Of a DNA stretch of 64,000 bases, positions 44,931 to 56,980 are shown one piece after another (within the stretch, counting starts at the first letter, position 1; each line of letters opens with the position of its first letter). This DNA is from Siderastrea siderea (Eukaryota > Cnidaria > Anthozoa > Scleractinia > Rhizangiidae): positions 47,101,033 to 47,165,032 of the forward strand of contig OZ034967.1 of NCBI GenBank assembly GCA_964030785.1. Direction: 5' to 3'. Under the pieces are notes generated by a model, which was not told the origin of the DNA, did not search any database, and saw only the letters and a list, made by a program, of their open reading frames with translations. The position numbers and the translations under genes were made by a program.

Positions 44931-45283
44931 GCCCACAGGCTCCACTAATACTTGAGACAGGCCAAAAGTGTTGGACTAAGGATAACTTTCTGGAGTGCGT
45001 GGAAGTCCTTGTCTTTCCTGTCAAACCAGGGCAAACTGTGTTCAGAGTCGTCAGGGATAGGTTATATGGGTTCATTTGCACAGCTACCATCAATCCACTC
45101 ATGCTGATTACAAACATGGTCTAGCAGGCTTACCCACAGTGTCTCTGAAAAATAGAAGTCAATGAACACAGAGAATCATACATACATACATGATAGAGTA
45201 ATACGTCAAAAAAAAGGTTGCTAAATGATACCATAATGTTGCAAAATAAAAAGATATAGCATCGGTAGACCAGTACAGATATA

Positions 45284-46494
45284 CAGTACTGTGTAAAAGT
45301 AATGAGAACGAATTTCGACGGATTTCGACGGAAAGCTTTGAAAATCTTCGAATATGAGCGATATTTCGAACCAAACGAATTTTCTTCGAATTTTCGAAGC
45401 TGCTATTGTTTTGCCGTTTGTGAAAAATCGATTTAATCCGCGAAAAGTAGGGCGAAATTTCAAACGCCATTTCGCAGACAGTAGCGAATTTTTGCAGTAC
45501 TTAATTGCAAATGAATTCGAGTTTTTTCTTCACACTTGTGTAAGCATGGTCACTCAGGTGAGAAGGAATATAAATATCCGAAGATTTGAATAGAAAGCCA
45601 CGTATTAATGTTTGCGAAAATATTTCCATTCATTACGCTGAAGTTGATATCACATAGTCATTAACCTTCGCAGAAAACGAAAAAAAAAACCCTGAACAAA
45701 ACTCTGTGATCTAAAAGGTAATTCGAGACCTCAATTCTATCCACAGACACATACACACCGTATGCAAATTTAGGATGATTTGCATGAATGACATTCTGTA
45801 ACGCAATGAATAGTTCTCAAAGCCGTCAAGACAGTAAATTACCTTCTCAGTTGTGTTGGAAGGCGATGGTGTTGCTTATATATTTCTGTGCTAGACTATT
45901 TCTTCGAGTATTCCTGTTTTGCTGGGAAATTAAAGTGGTAAAGATGCAAAGATCTTGCCTAATTCATCCACGAGTCCATCAGACAATTGGCCGTGACCTC
46001 CCGCACGTGGTTCCAATGAACTTGTAAGTCTTGTTTTGTCTTGCCTGTCGAAGAAGAGTTCGCGCTGTTTGCTGTAATTCTAGCTTTTGGACTTTCTGTT
46101 TCTATTTCTGAAATGGAATAGAACACTGGATTGAGTGAGTTGAGCCTGTATCACCGTATCAGAAACGGATGCAATTATTGTTCATGTTTTGCTATGTGAG
46201 ATCACGTTTATCGGGCGTTTATCTTGCAGTCGAAAAGTTGGCGGATATTACATTTGATTTGAAGCGAATTTTCTTCGATATTTCGCTGGTTCAAAGATTT
46301 GAAGAAGCGATTTGTCGATTACCCTTGCGATTTTTCGATTCGATTTTTTGCTTACCTTGGCGAATTGTCATCGAAATTTCGTTTAATTGTCGCGCGAACG
46401 CTGCGAAATATCGATCGAAAGTTCGGTGATATTTCCAAGAGAACAAAGCGCGAAATTCGTCGAAATTCGCTCTCATTACTTTTGCACAGTGCTG
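45284..46494. mobile_element. Tc1/mariner-like non-autonomous element (1,211 bp)
   Basis: Left CAGTACTGTGTAAAAGTAAT and right (reverse complement) CAGCACTGTGCAAAAGTAAT extend over about 44 bp with 4 mismatches. TA flanks both ends (45,282-45,283 and 46,495-46,496). The ends and TA duplication are typical of Tc1/mariner. The inner sides of both termini are packed with TTTCGA/TCGAAA words over about 200 bp each. No transposase is encoded. Confidence 0.8.
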
Positions 46495-47369
46495 TATAGA
46501 GAGTTGTACAATGAAAGGTACTTATGATTAAACTATCATAAAAATGATACCATGTAGAACCAAAAGTGGTTTATGATGTGATCGGTCCAGAGAGCTATTT
46601 TCTCGTTTCCTTTTCTCTCACCAATCTGAATGCAAAATGCAGATTTCTATAAGCAAGATGAAACCATGTAAGAAAAAGGGTAACGCTACTATTTCACCCT
46701 TTGTATATGCCGTGCTTCAAATTACTTATTGGTTTACAGGAAAAGAACATTGAAACCAACTGCCCATCTGTTTCAATTTTCTTGGTTACCATGGGAAAAA
46801 AATGCGTAATAAACAATGTTTTACAGTAGCATACAGTCAAACCAAGTTAACATTGAGTTTGTAGCAACAGATTTGGAAACTTCCAGCACTCCAGCTAATA
46901 TTCATACCTGAATGAAGCACTTCCGAATATTCTTCGATTTGTGCCAAATGTCCAGAGAGTGCACTATGTCTTTGAATTCATCAGCTAAGAGGAAAAGAAA
47001 ATAAACAATTATTTTTGCTGAAAAAATACTTTGCTCCAAAACTACTATAGTGTATACATCTGTGGAGTGGTATTAGGTGAATGTTCGTTTTGCCGGATAC
47101 TAGCAGATAATCCCAAGCAGGTAAGATAAAGCCATCTTGCCATCATGAGAAACCAGTGAGAACACAGGATTTACCTCGCATATCGCCCACAGGCAGCTCC
47201 AGCCTCATAATAACTATTGCAACAGTTATTTTAAGAACTATATTTAGCCATACAGTAAAATCCTGTGTTCAAACCATTTACAATGTACAATTGAAAAACA
47301 AATATCAAAAGAACATGTTTTTGGATAGAGCTTGTTGAGAGATTTGATAAATATTTACAAGTATAATTA

Positions 47370-47945
47370 ACCATCATTTCAATTATGGAACTTGATGCAT
47401 CTGTCACGACCTCCTTCAAATTGATGACGTTCTTCAAATTCATAATTGCAGCCTTTATGACCTCTTTTTCCATGTCGTGGTGACTTTGCTCCAACCTACT
47501 GTTTGTCAAGGCACTCCGAGTGAATGACGTAATCTTGCATGGCATTTGTTACCGTGACAAAGTATGTCAGATAATTTGCAGAGTGACGTTGAGAATCACT
47601 CTGCTCATCCCTACTTCAGTCCCTTCCAAATTGCCAGTTAAGGATACGATGTTCAAACGAAGCCACTGCCACCACTCATCAATTGCAGGGAGACAAACAT
47701 GCAAGAGGCCTTTGAAGGACAGGCCAGGTCTAAGAATTTGCTCATCAGTTCCACCTTTGCAAAGTTGTTACCAGACAACAGGACTGCAGCAGAGAATTGG
47801 AGGTTGTTGACATACATCCCTCAGTACTTTTCCGAGGAACACCATTTGCCCTTGTGACAATTTGTACATGTCCACCATATCTCCTGTGTAGAACCAACAG
47901 TCTTTGTCTTAAGGTCGCAGGTGTCCTCGAATACATCGTTGGAAA
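47370..47945 (-). pseudogene. Kolobok-like transposase relic K3
   Basis: Minus strand, high to low: EDTCDLKTKTVGSTQEIWWTC and CHKGKWCSSE (about 47,935-47,845), LQFSAAVLLSGNNFAKVELM and KFLDLACPSKASC (about 47,810-47,700), DEWWQWLRLNIVSLTGN (about 47,685-47,635), then DMEKEVIKAAIMNLKNVINL and EVVTDASSSIIEMM (about 47,480-47,370). The GDGR.DSPG block expected after SLTGN is lost. VTDASS carries the second catalytic Asp of this family. Same family as K1 (shared SGNN.-K and S.stF blocks) but a distinct lineage. Confidence 0.65.
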
Positions 47946-48326
47946 GGTTAATAAATGTAGATTTCAGAAAAAATATAAATCGCCAGTTTTTTCAATTCCA
48001 CAAACAACCACGAAAATGACCATGTGTCATTCAATTGAATTAATAGGGTATAAAATAACTGCACAGTGTTTATCACAATGGATCAATCATCAAAAGTGTG
48101 TGAGCATTTTTCGATATTCAGACCGGTTATTTTAATTAAATAAGGACATGAACAGCTTCAAATTGACCCGACCATGATTGGAATGCATGGCTAGTCTCTG
48201 AAATGTACAACGACACTCTAAACAGCATTTTTTTAATAATTTTTAATTGCAACACATACATGTACACTTTCACAAAAGACTTGCTTACAATACAAATTAT
48301 TTGGCGTACTTACAATACAATTACAC

Positions 48327-48600
48327 TCACAATAAAGGCAAAGAAGAAGGATCAAATTCAAACTCTCTTGGCTCCAAAGATAGTTTCACACTTAATGGTT
48401 TAGTGGCAAGATTCTTAGGGATGGCGTGAACGACTTGGTAAAACCGTAAAAAGTGTGTCCTTGTTAAGCCAAATTTGCTTTGAAAGGTGTCAAAGGATAT
48501 AAAACGGCCATCGCTATCCATAAGGTCACTGATGGTCCGAATACCTTTCAAGAACCATTCTTTGTTAAAGAATGGTTTCCCTCCAATCAAAATTTACTTA
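48327..48600 (-). pseudogene. LINE (L1/Tx1-like) ORF2 C-terminal part
   Basis: ILIGGKPFFNKEWFLKGIRTI, SDLMDSDGRFISFDTFQSKF and THFLRFYQVVHAIPKNL: the region after the RT in L1/Tx1-type ORF2. It continues from the RT portion at 49,975-51,290, with about 1.37 kb of unrelated sequence between. A stop precedes ILIGG. Confidence 0.75.
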
Positions 48601-48604
48601 TTAT

Positions 48605-49972
48605 TGAACAGAATTGTATCGTGCTTACTTGACAAGTAGCTGTTGTACAATTAACAATTGGTTCATGAAGCTAGAGTTGCTCTCGGCTGCGCCTCGATCA
48701 ACTCTTACGCTTCTCTCGTGCTCTCCTAACTTCCCGCGCGCATCCATAACTCGATGTACGTACAGCTAAAAGCATGAACCAATTGTTTTATAACATAGCC
48801 AGTGGAAATGCCGAAATAGTAGTTTTTCGCAGGATGCCGCAGTTCCATTTCGCTTCTGTTGAAACCGTATTAAATTGTAAGCAATACGATTCAGTGCGCA
48901 GTTGATTCAAAACTCAGTCACTGGTTACCATAAAAATCAAGAAAGAACGAGAAAAACAAAACGAGAAAGTGAAAAAAAAGGAACATGACTGAAAGAAAAA
49001 GGCGCCAAAACCTTCCGAAGTGTTGCCGCGTAGTTGCAGCATTTCTTTGTAAAGCTGAATGAATCAATGAAATTGCTCCGAAGTGAACGTACGAGAATAA
49101 TTTTTTGAAGAAGTCTTCCAATTATCGCTCTAAGATGTGGTATAAGATTGATGTTTCCTGAAAAAAACTGTTGTATTCATCCTCCAAAGGGGATTGAAGC
49201 TGTATGATTTCAGCATTGTAGCTGCGAGTCTGAGTTGAAACGAGCACAAAACAAATTGGAGGCCGCAGACAATGAATCAGTGCTTATTTAGCTTGATTTG
49301 GTAGTGAATCACCGAAAACGTGTGACACATTATTAAACGGTTCACTTCAATTTTACTGTGTTTTATTTTGTGTCATGTCTTGATATTTTGGTTTTAAAAG
49401 TTTTCCGTATAAAACCTACCTTTTGTGAACATTCGTTGAGAGAAGATGGTGAATGAATCGTAAACACAACGCCAAAGACTAATTATGTTCGAGTTTCTTC
49501 AGTTTTTCAACAAAGTCCCTTGCTCATCCTAAGAAATCAACACTCTGCAACAATTTTGCTGTTGTAATCTCTCTCTAGTTTAACTCTGAGTGCTGTAAGG
49601 TGATTTTTCTTGGTCTTTTACTCGCCGAGTTGCTCACGAAGAAGACTATTTAGGTCGCTACGGGCAGAAAAAACCAAATGCATCCATAACTCAACTGCCT
49701 GCTTCATTTTCGTTGGTCTTGCTCTTGCTTGTTTGCTGCTTTCTGGCTAAAAGATCAATGCTAAGAGAAAAATTTGGAAGTTCTTCGCTAGTCTCTTCCA
49801 TTGACTATCGGAAAGTTCAGCAACAGGAACTCGCCGCTAAACTCGACGGGAACTTTGCAGCAAAATACAACTGCACACGTCATGTAATATACGCACGGCT
49901 GTGCGGCCACTATGGTTCAATAGGAATTCGATAGGACCAGCGCGCGAGCTATGTTATAATGTTTTTAGGTCG
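48605..49972. mobile_element. About 1.37 kb insertion splitting the LINE
   Basis: LINE coding sequence ends at YKEILIYFSDLKT (about 49,975) and resumes at DTILFNNK (about 48,620). The inserted DNA has an internal inverted pair ACAATTGGTTCATG/CATGAACCAATTGT (about 48,650-48,785). Its own termini and target duplication were not resolved. A plus frame at 49,713-49,934 (LSSIDYRKVQQQELAAKLD) is unassigned. Confidence 0.45.
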
Positions 49973-49974
49973 CT

Positions 49975-51290
49975 AAAATATATGAGAATTTCTTTATAAA
50001 ATTTTGGGAGGTTTTCGAAGTACTTTACATCATAGTTGCAATTCTAGTCCTCCGTATTGCACGAAGAAGTGAATAGGAACACTTTTCTAGTTTTGATGTC
50101 CAGTGGATAGGAGTCTTGAAATCCAAGCTAACCTTAGTGTGCCTTAATCATGATTTCGAAATCCGTCATGCGTAGTCCACCTGTTCCATAATCCTGATAA
50201 AGTCCTGTTCTTTTTATTTTATCTTTTTTCTTCTTCCAAAGAAAACTAAACAACTTTGACGGTTGAAGAGACAATCTGGGACCTCAACATTTGATATGGA
50301 ATAGACGAGTTGTGATATCCCCAAAGATTTCAAGATCAATATCCTCCCAAACAAAGCTAAATCTCTCGCTCTCCAAGTATCCAGTTTTAAATGCAGCTTT
50401 TGAATTTGCGGTCAAAATTATGAAGGGTGTTTCCTTTTTTATCGTACGACAGGTGTATACCTAGAAATTGAGTGGGGCCCCTTGCAAGTTTTAAGCCCAG
50501 CGCTTTCTCTTTTCTGTCCGCGCCAAGTACCGAGCCACATCGCTTGCGTTTTTTCTTTGTTCAATCTAAGACCGGAGATGTTACCGAAATCATCTAGAAT
50601 TTGTTAACGCATTATCGGCTGAAGCTAGATCAGAACATATCAGATTGGTGTCATTCTCAAACTGACTCAGCTTGAATTCATTGCCAAAAAGGCAAATTCC
50701 TTTTACGTTAGTACTTTGGCGGATTTTGCTAGCCATAAGCTCAGCAGACAAAACAAACAGAAAAGGTGACAGAGTGCATCCTTGCCTAACTGCTCTAGAA
50801 GGCTTAATCCAGTTTGTGGCAAAACCATTGTTTAGGATTGTGCTTTCTATGTTATTGTAAAATATTCCAACCCATCTTCTTAAACTTTCTCCAAAATTGA
50901 ACATTCGTAGCATGTATTGTATAAGCGGCCATTCCAAGGTATCAAAGACTTTGTGAAAGTCTAGTGCTAACAGTAAGCCTAAGCTTTTCTCGATTTTGGT
51001 TTGTTCCATTAAGTCATCGATTAGTCTAATGTTCTCTCCAATGTATCTTCCTTTGATGAAGCCCGTCTGGTCCGTATGGATTATTTGGGGAAGCATAGGT
51101 TCAATTCTTTTAGCTATGGCTTTCGACGCTATTTTATAGTCCACATTTATTGGACTATAAAATAGCATTTATTATTATTTAGTTATCGGGCACCAGTTTT
51201 TCAAATATAACAAAGACGAGTCCTCTTTTGGCAATAGTGTTATTACACCTCTTCGCTGCGAGACTGACATTTGACCTTTTTCATAAGTAG
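49975..51290 (-). pseudogene. LINE (L1/Tx1-like) reverse transcriptase
   Basis: Minus strand, high to low: GQMSVSQRRGVITLLPKED (about 51,280-51,220), then LKNWCPIT, a small palindromic insertion (51,128-51,166), NVDYKIASKAIAKRIEPML, HTDQTGFIKGRYIGENIRLI, LLLALDFHKVFDTLEW, AVRQGCTLSPFLFVLSAELM and LSQFENDTNLICSD. The active-site FADD reads FEND, so both catalytic positions are altered. After a short frame change: SGLRLNKEKTQAMWLGTW, LDTWRARDLALFGRILILKS, SLGISQLVYSISNVEVP, DYGTGGLRMTDFEIMI. No endonuclease domain lies upstream, so the copy is 5'-truncated. Strong L1/Tx1 character. Confidence 0.85.
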
Positions 51291-51678
51291 AGTTCAAACT
51301 ATCTACTAGGTCTGTACCCAAGATATCAAAAAATTCATTGTAAAATTTGGATGTAAATCTAACACTGGGTTCTCTAGTTCCTCGTTGGTCTCACACTTGT
51401 CCTCAGATTCCAAAGGGGTCAGTGACCTAACATAAAAAGCTCCTTGACCAGCCATCCTGGTCACTCTTTCTGCATCCAGAGTTATACTATCTGCCAACTT
51501 AGGAGTTACCAGCTTTTCATAACATGGCTAGGTTGAGAAAAACACTGATATTAATTGAAGGCTTCTTGAAAATTGCAAGTGCACGAATGAAATAACAACA
51601 GTATAAGCGTATATTTTTTGTATTAAAATGATCACAATAGAAGATGCTAACATGAGTTGACTTGACAAGCTACATACC

Positions 51679-52180
51679 TTGACATATTCAAAAAGCAAAA
51701 GCTTTGGGAAGCGATTTTGAATGGCACTCACTTTTAAGGGAATTTGCATCCCAGCATTTGTCAAAAGGAAACGCTTGGCAGACAAGATCTCTTTCTTCTA
51801 AATTTAGATGGGTTTTGTGAGTAGGTACTTTGTCTATCTTGGGACTTGAATGATAACAAGATCCTTGTAAACGACTGTCTTGGATGGCCGACCTCTGGTG
51901 GACTTTATGGGCTGCTTTGGCCTTGCTGTTCTCCTACTAATACCACTCTTCCTGCTAGCTCAGTTCAAGCCAAGTGTTGGAAATAATGTTGTTAGCTGTG
52001 TTTGAATAGAACTGTTTGTAAACACTGACGAAGACGTAGATTGAACGGCACTTTCCTCGTTGATAGTCTGGCGTTCTCCAGGTTCCTCGCTGTTAACAGT
52101 TAGACGTTTCTTGTTGTTCGCTTATCTGGGAGAGACTGACGTTGAATTCAACCCAGGGACAACGAGTTCGAGTTCGAGTT
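51679..52180 (-). pseudogene. Possible two-exon gene fragment with AT-hook-like motif
   Basis: Exon 51,801-51,679 (acceptor AAATTTAG, donor GTATGT): SAKRFLLTNAGMQIPLKVS and LPKLLLFEYVK-type sequence. Upstream minus-strand frame (about 52,170-51,840): SEEPGERQTINEESAVQSTSS, LTTLFPTLGLN, a stop, then KSTRGRPSKTVVYKD with an AT-hook-like GRP core. It may be an accessory gene of the neighbouring Harbinger element. Low certainty. Confidence 0.3.
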
Positions 52181-52269
52181 CAAAAACGTCCGAAGTCTGA
52201 TTACCAAAGAGACATGTTAGAGCATTTTGCAGGAGTGCACATACAACATATGTTTTACTAATACTGCTT

Positions 52270-53310
52270 AAGCCGATTTTTTAAAGGCATTTAAAATAGT
52301 TTTAAAATGTCACCAAACAGCCATTCGACTGACACTTGGACAGAGCTCATAAATGCAGTGAACATCTCCATCTGGGGTGTGAGAGCTGCACCTTGGAATG
52401 GTCCTTGGAGGTGAACTCTAAGCGGATATGCATGATTCCCATAAGTACACATAGGTTGGCCCCCCTGGAAAATGCATAATGTTTCAAGTCCTGCAAGAGT
52501 CCAGATTCTGCAAGCTTTCCAGCATCGTGCCTTCGCCCTCTGGGAGAAAAGTTTAAAATGTCAGGTTTGTTTCATATAACAAGTAACCTACATATTCTTG
52601 CATTTTGTCACGCAAGGTTGCATGACAAGACAAAAAGTAAAAGTTGATGTCTGTTTTATAATGTGGTTGGTATACATTTTGCCAGTGTCAAGCTGGCTCT
52701 TGAATGGAAATATACCAGCTGATGCTATCCAATGAAAACTATGTTTATACCTACCTTGTGGTTTTCCTCTTTGAAAAATTAATATTGATCATTTATAAAT
52801 AATGGCAAGTTGAAATTCATCCTTACCTATGGGGCCATAACGGTTTGCAATCAGTCCATTTGGTAACACAACAGACTGGAATTTTAGGGCATATACCCAT
52901 TTATGTCCACTGTACATCAATCTCTGATGCTCATCTGGTCTAGTAATGGGCCTTACTGTCCTAGCTACGAAACCAAAACAATTCTGGAGTGCAGCGCCTT
53001 TCCCTGCAACCGATGGAGCGTACATTCCCAGTGCACGTGGTTTTGAAAAGTGTCGTTGCAGCGAGGTATTCAATGTCCGTGGATGTTGTAAATAAAACCG
53101 ATGACATGATTTGTGGCCATGCTTATCGTGGGTACCGGAGAGCGAAAACGAGGCACCACATCACCAAATCTTCACGGGTAAGATAGCCATCTTAGAAGCA
53201 TACAAAGGCCTTTCATTCCATCTACTATGCTTCCCTGGCTTAGTTTGAAGGATGGCTGAACCTGTAAGGCCTTAGCCAGAGCAGTAAGGTCTTTCTTCGC
53301 AAACCTGAAT
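52270..53310 (-). pseudogene. PIF/Harbinger transposase relic (DDE_Tnp_4)
   Basis: Minus strand, high to low: FRFAKKDLTALAKALQVQPSF and SQGSIVDGMKG (about 53,305-53,215); VPRFRSPVPTISMATNHVI (about 53,150-53,090); GMYAPSVAGKGAALQNCFGFV, RTVRPITRPDEHQRLMYSGHK, ALKFQSVVLPNGLIANRYGPI (53,040-52,830). After a gap come GQPMCTYGNHAYPLRV (about 52,470-52,425) and SSVQVSVEWLFGDI (about 52,350-52,310). The first catalytic Asp (F.DGT) is Ala in FVART, the second (GD.AYPL) is Asn, and the Glu in SVEW remains. Frameshifts are present. Confidence 0.8.
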
Positions 53311-54370
53311 TCAAAGTGAGCATATAAATGTAAAAATAAAATCTGCACGCAAAAACGGAAATCTTCGTGGGTGTGACTGTGTTCTAAGTTGGTTAGACAA
53401 TGAACGCGAGTGTTCTATGGGATATAGTGTCCCGAGCAAAGATAGAATGGCATGAGGCTGCAGACTGAGTGGCATTTTATCTTGCGATAGAATGCCGTTT
53501 TTGCGTTATCTTCCGTTTTTGTGTGCAGATTGTATTTTTACATTTTATTTTTTTGAGTTCTCACCTTGAAATCACGTTGCTATTTTGTTTACGATATTTT
53601 CACTATTGTACACATGCCTTTAAGTTGCAATGTTTTAGAGTGCTTCACCACGCGGTTTATTGCAGTTGATGCATAAACAAATTACAAATTTAAGACTACG
53701 AAAAGGTTGCAGGATGTCGATCAAAATTTGTAAAAAAGGTATAATCTGTTATTTGAATCTTACAAAAGTATAACAATTTAAAATAAAAAACTCAATTCTA
53801 GACGAAAACGATTGGTAAAGAGCTCAGGTGGTTATTCTGTGTTCTTGAAGCTTGACGTTTACAATGGAAACCACCTGAGTTTTTAAAACATCTTTGAACT
53901 TCTCCAAAATGACAGCTGAAAGAAAGGAAATACGATTATTAGTTAGCTGGAGTTGAAGAATGACCCAGTAACTTCCTTAAAGTAGCAGACAGTGTTCCCT
54001 GATGCATTATTCAATAATGTTGTCAGAATTGATATTTGGTTTAATTACAAACAGCCAGAATGAATGTTATCAGTGACTTGTGAGTGGTCCTACATTTGTA
54101 CCTTCCTGGCACCATTTAATTAGCTTTCAATTACATTCAAATACCTATTTTCTTATTTATTTAACATACTTAAGTGTCATAAATGTAAGCTAATGAACCA
54201 CATGGCATTGTGACCAGTCTGTACTTATTATAGTCCAGTTAAGAACATTTTATGATTTAACTTTTTTGGTGTGTTAGGTTGCAGGCAGGGGAAAGAAGTT
54301 GTCAACTGTTATTTACAATAGGCGTAATTTTCAGATATCATTTTTATTAATTATTTTACATAAACATACT
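53311..54370. other. No confident gene
   Basis: A minus-strand stretch near 53,910-53,830 reads AVILEKFKDVLKTQVVSIVN and could be an exon of an accessory element protein. Otherwise AT-rich with nothing recognisable. Confidence 0.3.
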
Positions 54371-54377
54371 CAATAGC

Positions 54378-54545
54378 AGGTTCCAGCGCTTCTTTAGCAA
54401 TGCAGGTCTGCAGCTGCCTTGAGGTCCTTTTCCTCTGACCGAGCAGGTGGCAGGCTCACAGCTGGTGAAGAGGACGTCCATAAGCTCTCTTACGCTTTGG
54501 CCCGTTTTAGAGTTGCATTTGACGGCAGTGATGCAGTCGTCCTAT
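54378..54545 (-). pseudogene. BEN-domain-like exon fragment
   Basis: Minus strand: ITAVKCNSKTGQSVRELMDVLFT, ATCSVRGKG, then a frame change to IAKEALEPAIEYV. LMDVLFT followed by a CSV.GKG stretch and a final ALEPAI-EYV helix resembles the BEN DNA-binding domain. The assignment rests on wording only. Confidence 0.4.
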
Positions 54546-55644
54546 CAACATATAAAATTCAAATGTTAATTATAATCACTGGTCATTTAAACAATCAAAC
54601 CAATCACTGGCCATTTTACGTTTAAGACACTAACTGTATGTTGTGAGGTCAATGGTGCATGTTTGACTTGGTCACTGTACTTGGTAAAGGTTTTACATTT
54701 AAACTATCCCTGCAATTTCCAGTTTAATAATCTTACCTTAGTCACCTTTTCTTTCCTCATTAACTCCTCTCAATAGACCAGGAGTAGATTTCATTAAGCT
54801 AAAAATATTAATTTGTTTCTATACAGTGATATCGATATTGCCCTTTTATTTCCCTAATGTGTCACTGTTAATAAGTCATTTTTCAACATGATAATGATAT
54901 CAGGATGTTATTGGAATGCTGAGAACTTTAAATTTCTTTTTTTTTTGGTCAGTATTCGTAAATGTTATCTGAAGTCGTTGTGGTTGGTAGGGTTGTATCA
55001 AATATTGCATGCCACACTCAGAACAACATGGCAGCTACATTTGATTGATTGTTCCATGTTATTAACTTCTCTTACAGCTGGTAGGCATGGTATAAATGAT
55101 TTACTTGCCTGCTCATTTTCTTTTGTTGCTGGTTGTGCACTTGCACTGTCTTGAGTTGATTTATTCTGTAAGACATAATGACCATCAAGGAATTTGTCAG
55201 TCGTTAAAAAATATCTCATTTTGTAGAGAGAATGTCAGAAATTAGGGTACATTTTAAGTTGGCGACTTTGTCTCCTAGATGGCAAAAGGAAATCAATAAA
55301 ACCCCAATTATCTGGCTTTAAAAAATACCTCTAGAGGTAACCCTGGCAAACCTTAAAGATCAGGTAATTTAAGGTAACGACATTATATTATTCAATAACA
55401 TTTAAATAATTATTAAATCATCTTTCTTCTATTGTGGTACCCTTAAAGTGTGGTAAACTTATGTCTAGCAGTATTTTGGACAAAATTTAACACACCTGGG
55501 CTACAGGTAGCACTTAAATTTGTGTGTTAATTATAACATCGTCACTTAATTTTAATACACTGAAGATTAAACCGAGGTTAAATAATTGCATACACTACAG
55601 GGAGTTAGTAATGAATTAATGGAGTGAAATTACCTTATTTTTAG

Positions 55645-56160
55645 CAGTTTTTTCTTGAGGGCTTCCAGCTTCTTTTACATGTCTGCCACTTGCTGAGGAA
55701 GCAAAGTACAGCCTTCACATTTAGTTGTTTTACCTAAATTTGCCAACCAGTCAGGTAACTCAGGAGCAAGGTCTGCACCCCTTCTCTCCTCTGAAATAGA
55801 CACCACCAGTCTTTGACTATCCTCTCTCTTGCTTTCATTTAAGGCCTCTGGCTCCCTTTCTTTCCTTAACCTCTCCTGCCCTTTTCGTTCTGCTGATGCT
55901 CTTTTTCCTCTCTCTCCTTTTCTCTTTTTTGAAGTTTCTCTTTCTTTCGTCTCTCCAGTTCTTCTTTTTCTTGCTTCTCCTTCTCAAATTCCTCATCAGA
56001 GAGCACCTCTATGACAACTGTTTCGTGCTGGGTCCTTGTTTCTACTGCTCTCTGACTTGTGTATGGCTCTCCAGCTTTACATGTATTAGCAGCCAGCAAT
56101 TGTTGCTGTAACTTTGGGTGGAGCTCCAGCTCCTTACATTTCCTTACAAAAAATCAAATA
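55645..56160 (-). pseudogene. Charged coiled-coil exon, possible partner of the BEN fragment
   Basis: Minus strand: CKELELHPKLQQQLLAANTC, VVIEVLSDEEFEKEK, then a Glu/Lys/Arg coiled coil (about 55,990-55,870) and, in a different frame, RLVVSISEERRGADLAPELP and KCEGCTLLPQQVADM, then TAA and KKLEALKKKLLK. A donor-like GTAATT follows at about 55,634. A multi-exon minus-strand gene running to the BEN-like piece at 54.4 kb is possible. Confidence 0.4.
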
Positions 56161-56940
56161 ACTGTTCTTTAGACAAATTGTCACTATGGTTCAGTATATG
56201 TGGTTTAACTGGAACATGTTCCAAACTAAGCAATACAAATAAATGTAAAGGTTCAGAGTCCATAATGTTAATAACTGTCAACAATAAACTTTGCTCAAAT
56301 GTTTGTTTTCTATGTATGGACAGTTCAGTTCATGATGTAGTCATCTCTGAATCTTGCTAGTAATCGGACAGTTCGGCCACTGGATGTACTCCTCATCTGT
56401 TTCTGCGGAGGGCTACTCATGGGTGGCATCCAGGACCAGTTGTTCAGCATTACTAGCAGAAACTGGGGGTGTGACAGTAACGGAGGGTGTGTCTGGCACA
56501 GGTGGGGGCTCATCTGTTGGCAACAGTTCACGACGATTGCAACGGTAGGCAGTGCCATCAGGTGTTGTCACTATATAGGATCTAGGGGCTGTATGCTGTG
56601 CAGTAACAATAGCTCGCTCCCATGTCTTTCCAATTTGTACACGAGCTGTTTCATTTGGTTTGGTTTCTGGCAATGTCTTCGCACTACGGTTGTAATTCTG
56701 CTTCTGCTTGTCTCTTCGCTCTGTGAGCTTGTCATACGCATTGTCAACCACTTGAGAGAGATGCTGTTGAGGGCAGCTTGGATGTCAGCATGTGACTCAT
56801 TAGCAACTGAGCAGGCGACTCCTTTAATCCCGAAGCTGGAGTGTTCGTGTACTCCAAGAGAGCTATGTATGGGTCATTTCCATCTCCGCATGCTTTCCGT
56901 AGCAAATTCGTGATAGTTTGTATTCCCCTTTCGTTCATCC

Positions 56941-56980
56941 CATCATCATCTCATCTCATCTCATCTCATCTCATTCGCTC
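56941..56980. repeat. CATCT microsatellite inside the integrase
   Basis: Five to six copies of (CATCT) between the second Asp and the Glu of the Gypsy integrase core, replacing or expanding the loop. Confidence 0.8.
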
